Source of the DNA: Topomyia yanbarensis
Lineage: Eukaryota > Arthropoda > Insecta > Diptera > Culicidae
NCBI RefSeq assembly: GCF_030247195.1
Contig: NC_080671.1
Span: forward strand, 204,380,897 to 204,444,896
Length of the DNA: 64,000 bases
Direction of reading: 5' to 3'
The position numbers and the translations under genes are program-made. Shown one piece after another: positions 34,094-44,948 of this stretch. Numbering within the stretch: the stretch's first letter is position 1; each line of letters begins with the position of its first letter. Below the pieces are notes generated by a model. That model was not told where the DNA came from and made no database searches. It saw nothing but the letters and a program-made list of their open reading frames with translations.

Positions 34094-35948
34094 GCCTTTC
34101 TTGTGCCAGATGACAGATGAGTGTATGCAGCTAGCGAGGTTGGCAGTGCAGCCAATTTATTTGTCATATTTAGATATGTTGCTATAATACACATAATAAT
34201 GACTGTTTTATTGACACACATTTCGCCAACATTTCTCTGGTACTAATCAATCCAACATTTTTATCACATACTACATGTTTTTAGAAAATTTGGTCAGCAT
34301 AACAGCCTATTCATCAGAAACAAATTTGCAACAAAAATATTATAGAGATGAACGTACTACCAAATAACGTTTTTCATTGCAACCAGTTTCAATAAGCTGT
34401 CATTATTTTCGTCTGAACTCTGCGAATGTAAGAAATTTTGAAAAAGAAATATGATAGCCGCAGTATGATAATCAGTGTCATAATTGTACGAAGCTGTCAA
34501 ATTCATTGCTAAAATCAAATATGTAATTCAGCTATTTTTTGCACCTCTACCAATAGTTTCCTGTGTACAATTCCGATGACATGGTGAAAAGGTAAAACCC
34601 TTCCACACTGGTTCTATAGGAACACATTACGAGCATAGTCTACAGATATGAGAATCTTTTCTTTTTCAGAAAGAATTCGAAAAGGTTTTGCTCGATATGG
34701 ATGCTATAAATAGATCGTATCGAAGGTGGGTTTATTGATTTGAGGTAACCAAAAGGCGCCATATTGGATTGATTGATTGCAAAATGTCCTCAATCATCAG
34801 TTTCCATCATCTAGTGACCATCATTGCAAAGCGATATAGATATATAATGATCATGGTTTTTACTGTGGTGGTTACCCGAAACCGCCATCTTTGTTTTCAA
34901 AATGGCCTAAATTTATAGATTACGGTATTTTATGATTATTTTAAATGATACCCATATTGATAGTTGTTTTCACAGTTTCTTGGTCACTATAGGCCGCAAT
35001 CTTGGATTTCAAAATGGCCTAACCTCCTTTCAAATGGTATCCATGTTGCCCTCATCTCTGATTTAAAAATGACTTTAACCATCGAACTTGAGCTCGAGCT
35101 TGACCTTGTTCGACCACCCCTAGCTGCTACTCCGTTATCGATCTAGACTAGCTGAAGTTGCACAGGGAATCAGCAGATAGTTATGCTTGGGATTAGGGAA
35201 ACATCTTTCAATGTGCAACTCCTGTAATCCTAAAGTGTTTATTGATCAAAACCGGCGCCGGCCTGGCCCAAACGTAGATCGCGGAAGGAACGTTAGTCCG
35301 ATACTTGCTTTTGCTAGAGACCGTAAATACTACTGCGCACTCCACAAGTATCACGGGAGGACGATATTTGATAGTAACTAGATATCGACTCATCAACTCA
35401 TGGACCGGGAACCAACGGCTTTACTTCCCTTCCGAGGGAAGATTTTGCACCTCAGAAAAATCTCAGCGAGCTCGGCTGGGATTGCACCCAGACTAACTGG
35501 GATGGGTGGCTGTCACGCTTACCACTCAACCAACTACGCCTTCATTTAAAATGACTTAAACCATCGATTTCCGTCATCTATCATCTTGGACCTTTAACGA
35601 GTTCGCCCGTTTACACCTAAGTCAAGATAAGGCAACTAGTAATACGATTTCTGTATATTTCTGTATTTTGGTAGTACGTCCATCTCTATTTCAATGTTTG
35701 TGGCAAAGTTGATTCTGATGAATAGACTGTTATGCGGCCAAATTTGCTAGAAACATGTAGTATATGATAAAAATGTTGGATTGATTAGTTCCAGATATAT
35801 TTTGGCGAAATGTGAGTTAATAAAACAGTCATTATTATGTGTATTATAGCAACATATCTAAATATGACAAAGAAATTGGCTGCACTGCCAACCTCGCTAG
35901 TTGCATACAGTCATCTGTCAACAATTATTCAGCAGGGCACAAGAAAGG
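34094..35948. mobile_element. Large foldback element (1855 bp) containing a SINE
   Basis: Ends are CCTTTCTTGTGCC and GGCACAAGAAAGG. Inverted arms extend about 270 bp (34094-34364 and 35668-35948), and include GCAGCTAGCGAGGTTGGCAG and its inverse. The interior holds degenerate tandem segments with CGCCAT/AAAATGGCCT words (34730-35080) and a minus-strand tRNA-derived SINE. No transposase is seen. Confidence 0.7.
35090..35543 (-). mobile_element. tRNA-derived SINE (Feilai-like)
   Basis: Read on the minus strand from about 35543, the head GGCGTAGTTGGTTGAGTGGT looks like a tRNA 5' half with a pol III A box, and about 45 bases later GGGTGCAATCCC resembles a B box. The body follows (CCTTCCCTCGGAAGGG, GGTCCATGAGTTGATGAGT). 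tRNA-derived SINEs of this kind are known in Aedes (Feilai). It is flanked by similar 24-25 base segments (AAAATGACTT.AACCATCGA at 35065 and 35549), which may be a target duplication or the satellite-like units around it. Confidence 0.65.
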
Positions 35949-36719
35949 AAAGAAAACTCTTCAAGAAGAAGAGAAAGAATGGTTCGGAACATTTGTCATT
36001 TTTGAGTGAATTTGTTTTATACCTGTAAAAATAAGCAAAAAAGCCCACTACGTCATTTGTTTTATTCTTTTCTTTTTCATATCCTCCTGATTCATCAGCT
36101 TCATCGAAAAAACATACAACCTCACTCATACAGAGAAAAAATGCTCGTACCTGTATCCGTCTTGAGTTGCCTCGTCTTATCATAGCCTTTACCCTATATT
36201 ATTTATTATCTTGGTCGGAGTTATTTTTGTCAGTGAGTGTTCCTTCATATTCATTTGTGAGTGGTTCATTGGAATGGTTCACTTCCATTAGCTGAGACCG
36301 TGCTAATGTGAGGTTGGTGCTCAATAGAAACTAAACAGGCAAAAACGTCAAATGACCAGAACCTGTTATTCAATTGACAGTGAACTTTGAGTGACTCAAA
36401 CGAAGACGGCAGCCGAACTCAACTGATATAGTGGTGGTATGTTTACAGTGAAAGGCTCGAAGTTTCACTTGAAACGATTATTTTCGTTTGAAATTGATAT
36501 TTTACCGCACTGCTGCTGAGCATGATGAATAAATGTGAATAATATATTAAGTTCAATATAAATACTAGAATTGATGAATAGACGCACATACTGAAATAAA
36601 TATCGAGTAAAAAGATTGTACGAAATGCGATAAATGAATTGTGATATAATAGGAAAATATGATTTTATGGAAAAATGATGTGACACTGTAAATTTATCTT
36701 TTGCTATGGTAATATATTA
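35949..36719. other. Unassigned AT-rich sequence
   Basis: No gene was recognised; open frames on the minus strand are low-complexity. Confidence 0.4.
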
Positions 36720-36960
36720 ATATTATTTGATAATACAATAATACTATAATATGATGGATACAATAGTACTATAATATGATAGTCTTATACAATGATACAA
36801 GGATATGATAGTATTATAGTGTAATATATGATAAAAGATATGATACTATTATATGCTAATGTAATATAGTAGTACGACACGATAATATTATTAAATACAT
36901 AATTTGACATTATATTGTACTATGATTGTGACATGATATGGTAGAAACATAGTTGGGTAA
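36720..36960. repeat. AT-rich low-complexity tract
   Basis: Irregular repeats of ATAATACTATAATATGATA words extend over about 240 bp, next to the TA-flanked element that follows. Confidence 0.7.
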
Positions 36961-36966
36961 TATGTT

Positions 36967-37211
36967 ACGGTCGTGATTCTCTGGTTGGGTCACAGCCTCT
37001 GTCCAACTAACGAATTTGATTCGCTAGTTGGACCAACTTACAAATGTCAAAAACTCTCCAAAGAAGACAGATTGGTAGATAGATTGTCAAAGTAAATTTG
37101 ACATGAGATTTTGGCGTTCAGATGCTTTTTAGTTGGACAATGGTCCAACTAGCAGAGGCCCAACTAAAAAGCGGCCCAGCTAAAGAGTGTCCAACCAGCG
37201 AATCACGACTG
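36967..37211. mobile_element. TA-flanked MITE (CGGTCGTGATTC ends)
   Basis: This 245-bp element has TA on both sides (36965-36966 and 37212-37213). The left end CGGTCGTGATTCTCTGGTTGG is the near-inverse of the right end CCAACCAGCGAATCACGACTG. Inside, GTTGGAC/GTCCAAC words recur in both orientations. It is noncoding and of Tc1/mariner type by target. Confidence 0.8.
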
Positions 37212-37726
37212 TATACGACAATCTGATACTGTGACAATGCGATACTTCATTGCCTTGTCCAATCGTATGACACCCTAATGGTTTCAGCCCCTACCAGTTC
37301 TCATTCTTATATAGTATATTTATTGCATTCAATTTGGCGTCATAAAAAAAATAACGAATTAATGAATAAACTTAATATAATGTATACAATCATATTATAC
37401 AGGTACAACAACCATGGTGTGCACGATGTAAACCATGCAATTTGACGATCAATATGGAACTAACAAACATAACATTAACTACAGGGAACAAAACCAAAAT
37501 AACCTCTACAATCAATGAATAAAAATGTATTAATTACTGTGAATTCATTGATATATTGGATTAAACACCGTTACGAAAATACAACACATCTACACCGCAA
37601 TACCTTTCTGGAACATTCGATGTTGATGACATCGGAGAGCACAAAATTACTACTCTGCAAGTATGCCTACAAGATTTCAACGCGAGTCGTGCCAAACCGA
37701 AATTGTGTGCGCCCAAAATCTTAATA

Positions 37727-38045
37727 GGGTAAAGTGCCTATTTTCACCATACTAAGCAGGGTGCCTCACTAATTCATTAATTTCTCGGCCTACAATCAAT
37801 GGAATGCGAAAAAGTTGACATCAACAGCTTTGCTTCGTTGTTAAGAACCAATATAATAACACAAATGCGCTGAAAACAGTGAAATTCTCGTGTTTAAGCG
37901 CAACGAAAACTCGAATCGAGTGCCCCTATTGTTGCGCTACCATTTGACTCAATGCGTTGAACAAAGATGGCAGACACTGCTCTAACCAACGGCTTCAAAT
38001 GGGTAGGGTGATAATAGAAACATGGCGAAAATGGGCTCAACACCC
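37727..38045. mobile_element. TA-flanked keyword element E (short)
   Basis: TA stands at 37725-37726 and 38046-38047. The left end is GGGTAAAGTGCCTATTTTCA. The inverse of the right end is GGGTGTTGAGCCCATTTTCG, so the ends agree over about 20 bases with several mismatches. At 319 bp it is much shorter than elements A-D but has the same start (GGG after TA) and a keyword-like segment. It is noncoding. Confidence 0.6.
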
Positions 38046-38047
38046 TA

Positions 38048-39273
38048 TATATTGTTATATATACCTATTATATATTATTCTAGCATGCTTAAAAACGAAA
38101 ACTGCCTCTGTGCACGTATGCGTAACAGTTTCTTCAGCGTTTGGTATCGTCTACGTCATCAATACCACGTTTTATAGGTCTTCTGCTCACCATCACTAAC
38201 CATCTGGACGCAAGCCAGGACCGTGCTAAGAGAGACTTTGTTCCAAACCCATCTAAAGAAGTTCTCCGATCTGTCAACAAATTGAAACTAAACAGCTTCA
38301 TATAATGCCCCATTATGTGCCGTGAAAGACAAGGCAACACACACAATCACAGAGACTATACCAGTATGTATTGATGCAAGCGGCATCCTGGTATAGTCTC
38401 CATGACTGTGCATGTATCGCCCTGTATCTCAACATTCAACATTCGTGCGGGATTTGCTGGCTGATGTTCAAGCTAATAGAGTTATAGAAAATGTTTGTTA
38501 GCATTATTCAAGAAGATGAAGCAACCAGCCAACACCATCAAATTTCAAAGTTCTTCTCTTCTTTCTCACGCAACACACACTGTGTACTCCAAAGTGATCA
38601 GCAGAACACAACTTGAATTCCAATAAGAATATATACAATAATCTAATCGGGCAAATAATATTGAAGGCGAAGTGGTGTGCGTGACACGGAGAGATGTTTT
38701 CGAAAGCTAGATAGGAGGCGTGCGTTTTATAACAGAAAACCCCATCACCTGCCCGGCCGTGGCCTTATATTATATATAAATAATGAATAAAGAATAATTA
38801 GAACTCTCTCACCCATTTTGTCAGAATCCATTTGAAGTCATCATTCAATCAAGGTCGTATAATCCATATAGTTATGCACTCTACGACAGTCCTATACAAT
38901 TGCACAATTTTCATGTGTAGATTTTTTAAAACTCCCCACACTACCGACTCACAACTACCATCACGTATTGTTTTATTCTCGCCATGTTCGTTTCTTCTCA
39001 TTTTAATCATCGATTAATGACGAGGCACACTTCCACACATAAACAAGAGTGGCTTTTTTAAAGCATCACAAATTTTCTCCGAAAGTTTGCTATCGGATAT
39101 TTAATGCAACCATTATTCATAAAGAATTATATGTTCAATGAACAATATCACTAGCAAATCACATAACTGAGTGAAACTTTTAGAACGACTTTTGCACACT
39201 GTCGAAGAGCGATATGCAGTTTCCCGACTGAGACAACACGTCTTTACGCAACCAGATACACATCTCGACTGAA
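38048..39273. other. Unassigned sequence with a 13-bp hairpin
   Basis: GAGACTATACCAG (38352) and CTGGTATAGTCTC (38388-38400) form a perfect 13-bp stem. No gene or tRNA fold was recognised in the rest. Confidence 0.45.
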
Positions 39274-39690
39274 AAACCAGTCTTTGTACAGGAGGGCACA
39301 AATCCTTATTTTATACTATGTTGCGAAATATAGCATAGTGCTTTCGCATAGGCCTGCTAAGCCAAGACAAGTTTCGGCTTCACTTGTGTCTCATCGGCAT
39401 AAACAGAACTTCTGCTCGAACGGGACATGACGTTTGATCAGTCGTTTGATTGAAACACATAGTGTGTTTTAGTTTTAAGGGATTTGCGTCAAGCCGGCGC
39501 TAATCTATTCCGACAATGTGTTAGTGTCGGTTTCTGATGAGGCGAAGCCGAAACGCAACATAGTATGAAATAAGGATTTGTGCCCTCCTGTACAAAGACT
39601 GGTTTTTACCAACAAATTTTCACCCTAGTGAGAAATTTTGGTTTTTACCAAATTTTCCTCCTTAGGGTGAAATATAGCATAGTGCTATTT
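39274..39690. mobile_element. MITE family T, copy 2
   Basis: The outer arms are nearly perfect inverted repeats of about 50 bp: AACCAGTCTTTGTACAGGAG at 39276 and its inverse ending at about 39606. A further ATATAGCATAGTGCT block lies at both ends. Relative to copy 1 at 32822 the middle is inverted. It sits at the edge of the foldback 39682-41165. Confidence 0.7.
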
Positions 39691-41165
39691 TTTCTAATTT
39701 TTTATATTTTGTCAATAAAAACCTAACGAGAAAGGAAACAACGTGATTTCATGATGGAGAACTTATCAGCAAAAAAGTTTTTTTAGCAATAATTTTATAC
39801 ATGTTTTTATGTTTCATCCCAACACGAACCTTTGGGAGCGAAATGCATCAGTTTTTTTTGCTCTCGAACTGTAAAGGAAAAGCTCCCAAATGATGCATTA
39901 GTGTTCAACCAACCTCATACTTGTACAATGCAATATCGTTCCCCATAGCTACATGCTGTTGTCTACACAGTGCAGAGATAGCTTGAATAACACATACCAA
40001 CGTACCCATGCTGTCCCACTTGTAGTCGCTGCTGCAATGATGAGAAGTTTATATAGCTTATTCGATCAACTACGAGTCATGTGTCTTTGTGGCCTTAGGT
40101 GTAAATAGGTATTTTAGCAAGCAGATGTTTCTCGGTTCCTGTCCTGATACTACCCGTTAATCTGTTTTTCTATTGAAGCTTAGTTCTTAACACATACATA
40201 CAAACAGTATATTAATAAACAGCGGGAAAATGGTACAATGATGATGCTGAAATACCAACGTCATTTTAAATCAAAGCGCTCATCACAAAAAATTTCTGAA
40301 ATGGAGTAGTTCTTGAGATATTTTAATTTTTGTTTTAATAACACAATTATTTTGTTTTACTACGACCTTTTTGGGAAGTTATTCGTGGCCCATAACATTT
40401 CCTGTGACTTTCCCATTGCCATCAAGGCGATATTGTAAACCGTTTGAAAGCTATACAAAAACAATCAAAATGTTATTCAACCATAGGGTTTGATGATTAA
40501 ACTATATAGTTGAATTATATATTGGTGGTTTTTATGTAGCTTTCAAATGGTTTACAATATCGCATTGATGTCAATGGGAAAGTAACAGGAAATGTTATTA
40601 GCCTTACGAAAAGTTAATTGTTGTTGATGGTGAAACGCGAATGACTTCTGAAAAGGTCGTAATAAAAAAATTTATTGTTTTGTTAAAACAAAATTTAAAA
40701 TATCTCGAAAACTACCACATTTTAGAAAATTTTTATTTTGAGCATTTTGATTTAGAATGGCGTTTAGAATCATATTTAAAAATAAAATTCTGCTTTGGAC
40801 TGCAAATAGTATGAATTATAAAAAATTGTCAAAAGTTTGTTAGGAAAACTTTTTTATTGAAAGCTTCTCCATGATCCAAATACACTGAAAAAGCTTCTTT
40901 TATTTCTATAAAACGAAAAACAAAATTTTTTGGACATTTTATATTTGTTAAACACACTTTGATTAAAAATGATACTTAGAATTATATTCTGTAATAAAAT
41001 TACAGTTTTGTATGTCAATTAGTATAAAATTTAAAAACATGTAAAAAGTTGTTAGAAGAACTTTTTTGCTGATAAATTCTCCATCATGCAATCACATTCA
41101 AAATATTTCTTTTCTCTTTGAGTTTTTGTTGACAAAATATAAAAAATTAGAAAAAATGGGTTTTG
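39682..41165. repeat. Nested foldback (about 1.5 kb)
   Basis: The outer arms 39685-39810 and about 41030-41165 are inverted copies (ATTTTTTCTAATTTTTTATA; GATGGAGAACTTATCAGC). Inside lies a second inverted repeat, arms about 40260-40465 and 40525-40765 (AACATTTCCTGTGACTTTCC mirrored by GGAAAGTAACAGGAAATGTT). A partial direct repeat of the right arm is at about 40810-40900. No coding potential. Confidence 0.7.
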
Positions 41166-41350
41166 TTGCAACATTTTTTTCATTGTATATTTTTTGTGCA
41201 GAAGTATTCATTCCCTGTAACTCGTTTTCAGATATATAGATATATAACTATAGTTTTACTGTATAAAATAAAGTAATCGAACAACAAAAAATTAGAATCA
41301 ATGCACGTAGAAACGTCTATGCCCATTTCAAAAATTGCGCTTAAGTCAAA
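41165..41350. repeat. Right member of an inverted repeat pair
   Basis: Reverse complement of 32600-32830 with many changes (see that entry). Confidence 0.7.
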
Positions 41351-42344
41351 AAATCTTATCGGCTGTGGAAAATGTTTAGTCTTCCATGCCCGTTAAGCCT
41401 GTAAAGTTTCATCAGAATCTAAGATGGTCGGTCGTGATTTTAGAGATTTTCGGACGGATCTTCGTGGAATTTTTCTGTATACTTTCTGTGAATTAGAATG
41501 CAAAAGCGGGAATTTCATGCGGACCTGTACTTAGACGTCGATTTTGATCGATGCTAGGCAACCCTCATTTGAATTGAAGATTTAAATGAGTGTAGTGGTA
41601 GTCCTGGGATCAATCGACATCGATACTTAAGAGCAAGTACGCCTATAAACCCGTTTTTACAGTTTAATTATATTATGTAGTAAGTTGACGGTTTTTTGTC
41701 GTGACTAACGACTTACCTTTCAATATAGGGGCCCCTTTTCAAAATTTCGGAAGAAAAATGATGTAAGATTTTGAACGCTTATATCTTTTGTTGTACTGAA
41801 TGGATTTAATCAATTTCTTCGGCATTTTGTCGAAAATATTTGTACCAATGTTGTATTAAATTTTGGAATATGCAGGACATTCATTATCAACGGAAAAATA
41901 GTGTTTTGAATTTTTTTTCGAAAACGACTCGGAAAAGTGAAAATTTTCAGCCCATCACGCACAGAGCCGTCAATATGGTGCAGCAACCGAACAATAAACT
42001 ACATGTTTGTTCCTATGATTATTCGTATTGGGTTGCTTGACGAGAGCAGTTGGTGGGGGAAAGCCGGCATATTAGTTTTGGTTATGCCATTAGAAGCCGG
42101 ACGGAAAGGAAAGGTTCATGCACGCCACGAGAACGAACGAGAAAGCGATAGTAGTGCATATTAGCGAAAGCGTTACGTACATTTTTAACCTTAATAACTT
42201 TTCTTCTACTAAACGGATTGCCAATTTTGTTTCATAAATCGGAAGGAAAACGTTCAACGCTACCGATACGTTGTTTGCTATATAAAATTTGTTTAAATAG
42301 TTAAAAAACTACTTTAAATGAAAATCAACATTAATGATAAAACC

Positions 42345-42765
42345 TATAAATAGGGGTGTCGCAGCTTTTCTCAAAGCCAGACGTGTGTAAGACGCAGTGT
42401 ATAACAGACGTGCGTGATCGTAAGAAGCTGCATAGGACGACCAATCAAATCGGCTACCACCGGAGAGAAGAAAAACGTTGGTGGAGGTGGTGGCGGTGAG
42501 AAGGCCAAAAAGCCAAAGGCTAAGAAACGCAGTCACTGAAAAGGCGGTAGTAACTGCCACTAAAAATGCCACCAAAACATCGAAGGCTGCAAAGCGTGCT
42601 CATTCGGTGTGAGCTGCGAAAGGGGAAAGATCGTATGTATGTACGCAGTAAAAACAATCTTCGGCACGGTTTGAATTGTTTCAAAATATTCTCGTCTTGT
42701 ATCAACATAGTTATCTACAAACCGTCCTTATTAGGACGAATGCAAAATGGAAAAAGAATTTAATT
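42345..42765 (+). pseudogene. Histone-like (H1-tail-like) remnant, inverted-arm copy
   Basis: TATAAATA lies at 42345-42352. The Lys-rich piece at 42450-42539 (30 codons to a stop) starts SATTGEKKN and contains EKAKKPKAKKR. An overlapping frame 42535-42612 reads TEKAVVTATKNATKTSKAAK to a stop. About 110 bases later comes the 3' stem-loop (42723-42738) and GGAAAAAGAA. The globular domain expected in H1 (about 75 residues) has no room between TATA box and tail. It differs from the tandem copies at several sites, including the loop base (TATT for TATC). Non-functional as a protein gene; H1 identity is inference. Confidence 0.5.
42723..42738 (+). terminator. Histone-type 3' stem-loop, inverted-arm copy
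   Basis: CGTCCTTATTAGGACG: the same 6-bp stem as the tandem copies, with loop TATT, followed by AATGCAAAATGGAAAAAGAA. Confidence 0.65.
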
Positions 42766-43020
42766 AAACAGTTTCTTTTATTAACTAGTATTAAGTTTGC
42801 GCTTATTAATTCTGTACTTTTACCAGTGAATCATAAGAAAATGTTTTTCTAATCTACAAATCCGAAAGTTTTTGCAAATTCTTCCAAGAAAATCAGTGAA
42901 TGTGGCAACTCTGCCACTAAGCGAAAGCTACACCAAAACGAATGATGAAAATATTTTCATTTATCGCACAAAAGGATGGCCTTCCATCTGCATTGAAAAG
43001 TCAATAAATAGGAACGCCTT

Positions 43021-43195
43021 GATGCAAAGCGTGCTCATGCGGTGTGAGCTGCGAAAGGGAAAAGATCATATGTATGTACGCAGTAAAAACAATCGTCGGC
43101 AAGGTTTGAATTGTTTCAAAAGATTCTCGTCTTGTATCAACATAGTTATCTACAAACCGTCCTTATTAGGACGAATGCAAAATTGAAAAAGATGT
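43021..43195 (+). pseudogene. Partial second histone-like 3' segment
   Basis: This repeats the last 175 bp of the preceding remnant with about ten changes, from GATGCAAAGCGTGCTCATG through the stem-loop CGTCCTTATTAGGACG (43158-43173) to AATTGAAAAAGATG. It is a tandem partial duplication present only on this arm; the stem-loop is again unchanged. Confidence 0.6.
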
Positions 43196-44654
43196 TGGTA
43201 ATGTATATGACATAACAGGGGTGTCGTGACCGCACTTCGAAGTTAATTCAAATCTTGCAAAGCATAAATTGACATAATTTCAATGATTGTTCCTATATGA
43301 ATGAAATGACAAATTTTCAGGTCAACGCGGCAATAACTTTGCAATTTATAGAACAATTTTATATTTTTAGTTATCATATATTAACTGTCATCTCTTCCAA
43401 ACGACTTAACCCTCTGCTGTCAACCCCGTGGTTATGCAGGGTTAAGGAGAATCATTGTAAAATGTCCAATACACGATTTTATGTTGTTACCTCCACTAAA
43501 ACACTTCAGAACACTCCCACCTGTCATACATGTACATTGTCTGCTTGTTGAAATCATTATATGAAATTATTGACCTGTATTCAATGCGGAGAACTCGGTA
43601 AAAAAATTGTTTTGCTGAATATACTAACGAGCGGGATCCCCAGGAAAATTTCACTGAGTCCGGTCAATCGAACTTAATGCGTAAAATTTAGCCATTTGAA
43701 ACAGATACAAGCAGAATTTTAAGAATATGATCATCGTGGTTATGTCCCGGACATAACCCGCCCCTAGTTTTTCGCTAAGCGTGTTCATTTCTGTACGCTA
43801 GGAAAAAGATTCCGATGGTCGTTTCGAGAGATTTTTACATTGATATTTCAAAGCAAGAAAATATGAAATATGTTCATTTCATGAATGAATATCTCAACGA
43901 GCTTAGAATCCAGCGCATCCCCTATCAACGCAGACGCCAACAACAAAGGTTCTTTTCAGAACCACCATAATTATTATAAAGAATAACTTGAAACATTCCC
44001 ACATATTTCATTTAGTATCATTCGATTTGAATTACAAGTCAAACGAGTAGTCACGACACTGCGGTTAAGTCCTAGACATTACCCACCCATCTTTTTAAAC
44101 ATCACACTAAACCGATTCTTTTGTAATAGATTTTGTCGCGTGTTGTGGTGGGAAATGATTGCAAATCGTAAATGAAAAATATAAGAAATGTTAAAATGTT
44201 ATTTCTTTTTCGGTCGAATTAATGATACCTTTTTTTATTTCATGACCTAGTGCACTAAAATATTCAGAAAAATTATATGTTTCAATGTAATGAATAATTT
44301 TGCAGAACATTTAAAATCGATAGAAATTCGAAGAAAAAAGGGATTAGGTAATTTTTTTTTATTTTCCCACGAAAAATGTATCATATACATTTCAATAAAT
44401 TCATTAAAATAAAACGACGAAAAAGATACTTAGTGTCTTCAGTGAAATTGATAGCGATCCTGAATATGAACTTTTTGAAAATATTGATTTTAGATATCAC
44501 TACTAAGTGGATTATTCATTGATATATTGATATGCCAAATGCAGGGGCTCATCTTGTACTGAAACTTACTCGAAGACACCTCAGGGCTAAAAAGCAAAAC
44601 TCGCGAGATTGCTCAGTTTTGGCAAATTTTATAAAGTTCTTAATCACTGTGCGG
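43196..44654. other. Unassigned sequence with old repeats
   Basis: The block 43430-43550 (ACACGATTTTATGTTGTTACC) is a diverged inverse of 62640-62760. TGGTTATGTCCCGGACATAACC near 43738 is palindromic. No gene was recognised. Confidence 0.45.
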
Positions 44655-44948
44655 GGGTGCAAATTTTCATTTTCAAATGCCAACTTTCAGCTCAATCAAA
44701 CCCAACCATGATTCAAATTCAAAGCCTCCCTTAATCATTCACTTTCAAGTTGGCGGGATTTTCATAACCGAAGCGTACGTCTTCATTTCAAATTGATGCT
44801 TTTTCATTCACCAACCAAAGTTGTCATCTGCTCTGTAGAGGCCAGTTTAGGTTAAATGTTGACATATTTTGCGTTTTCAAGCTTACATGAACAGCAAGAA
44901 GTATGTTCAGAGTAGTTTTGCTTGAAAAACCTAGTCAATATCCCAGTA

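Larger units (their letters stand above)
41690..43013. repeat. Right arm of the large inverted duplication
   Basis: Reverse complement of 23265-24604. It includes one histone-like remnant in plus orientation. It ends at TCAATAAATAGGAA (43013), corresponding to TTCCTATTTATTGA in the tandem unit, after which a second partial histone-like copy begins. Confidence 0.85.
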
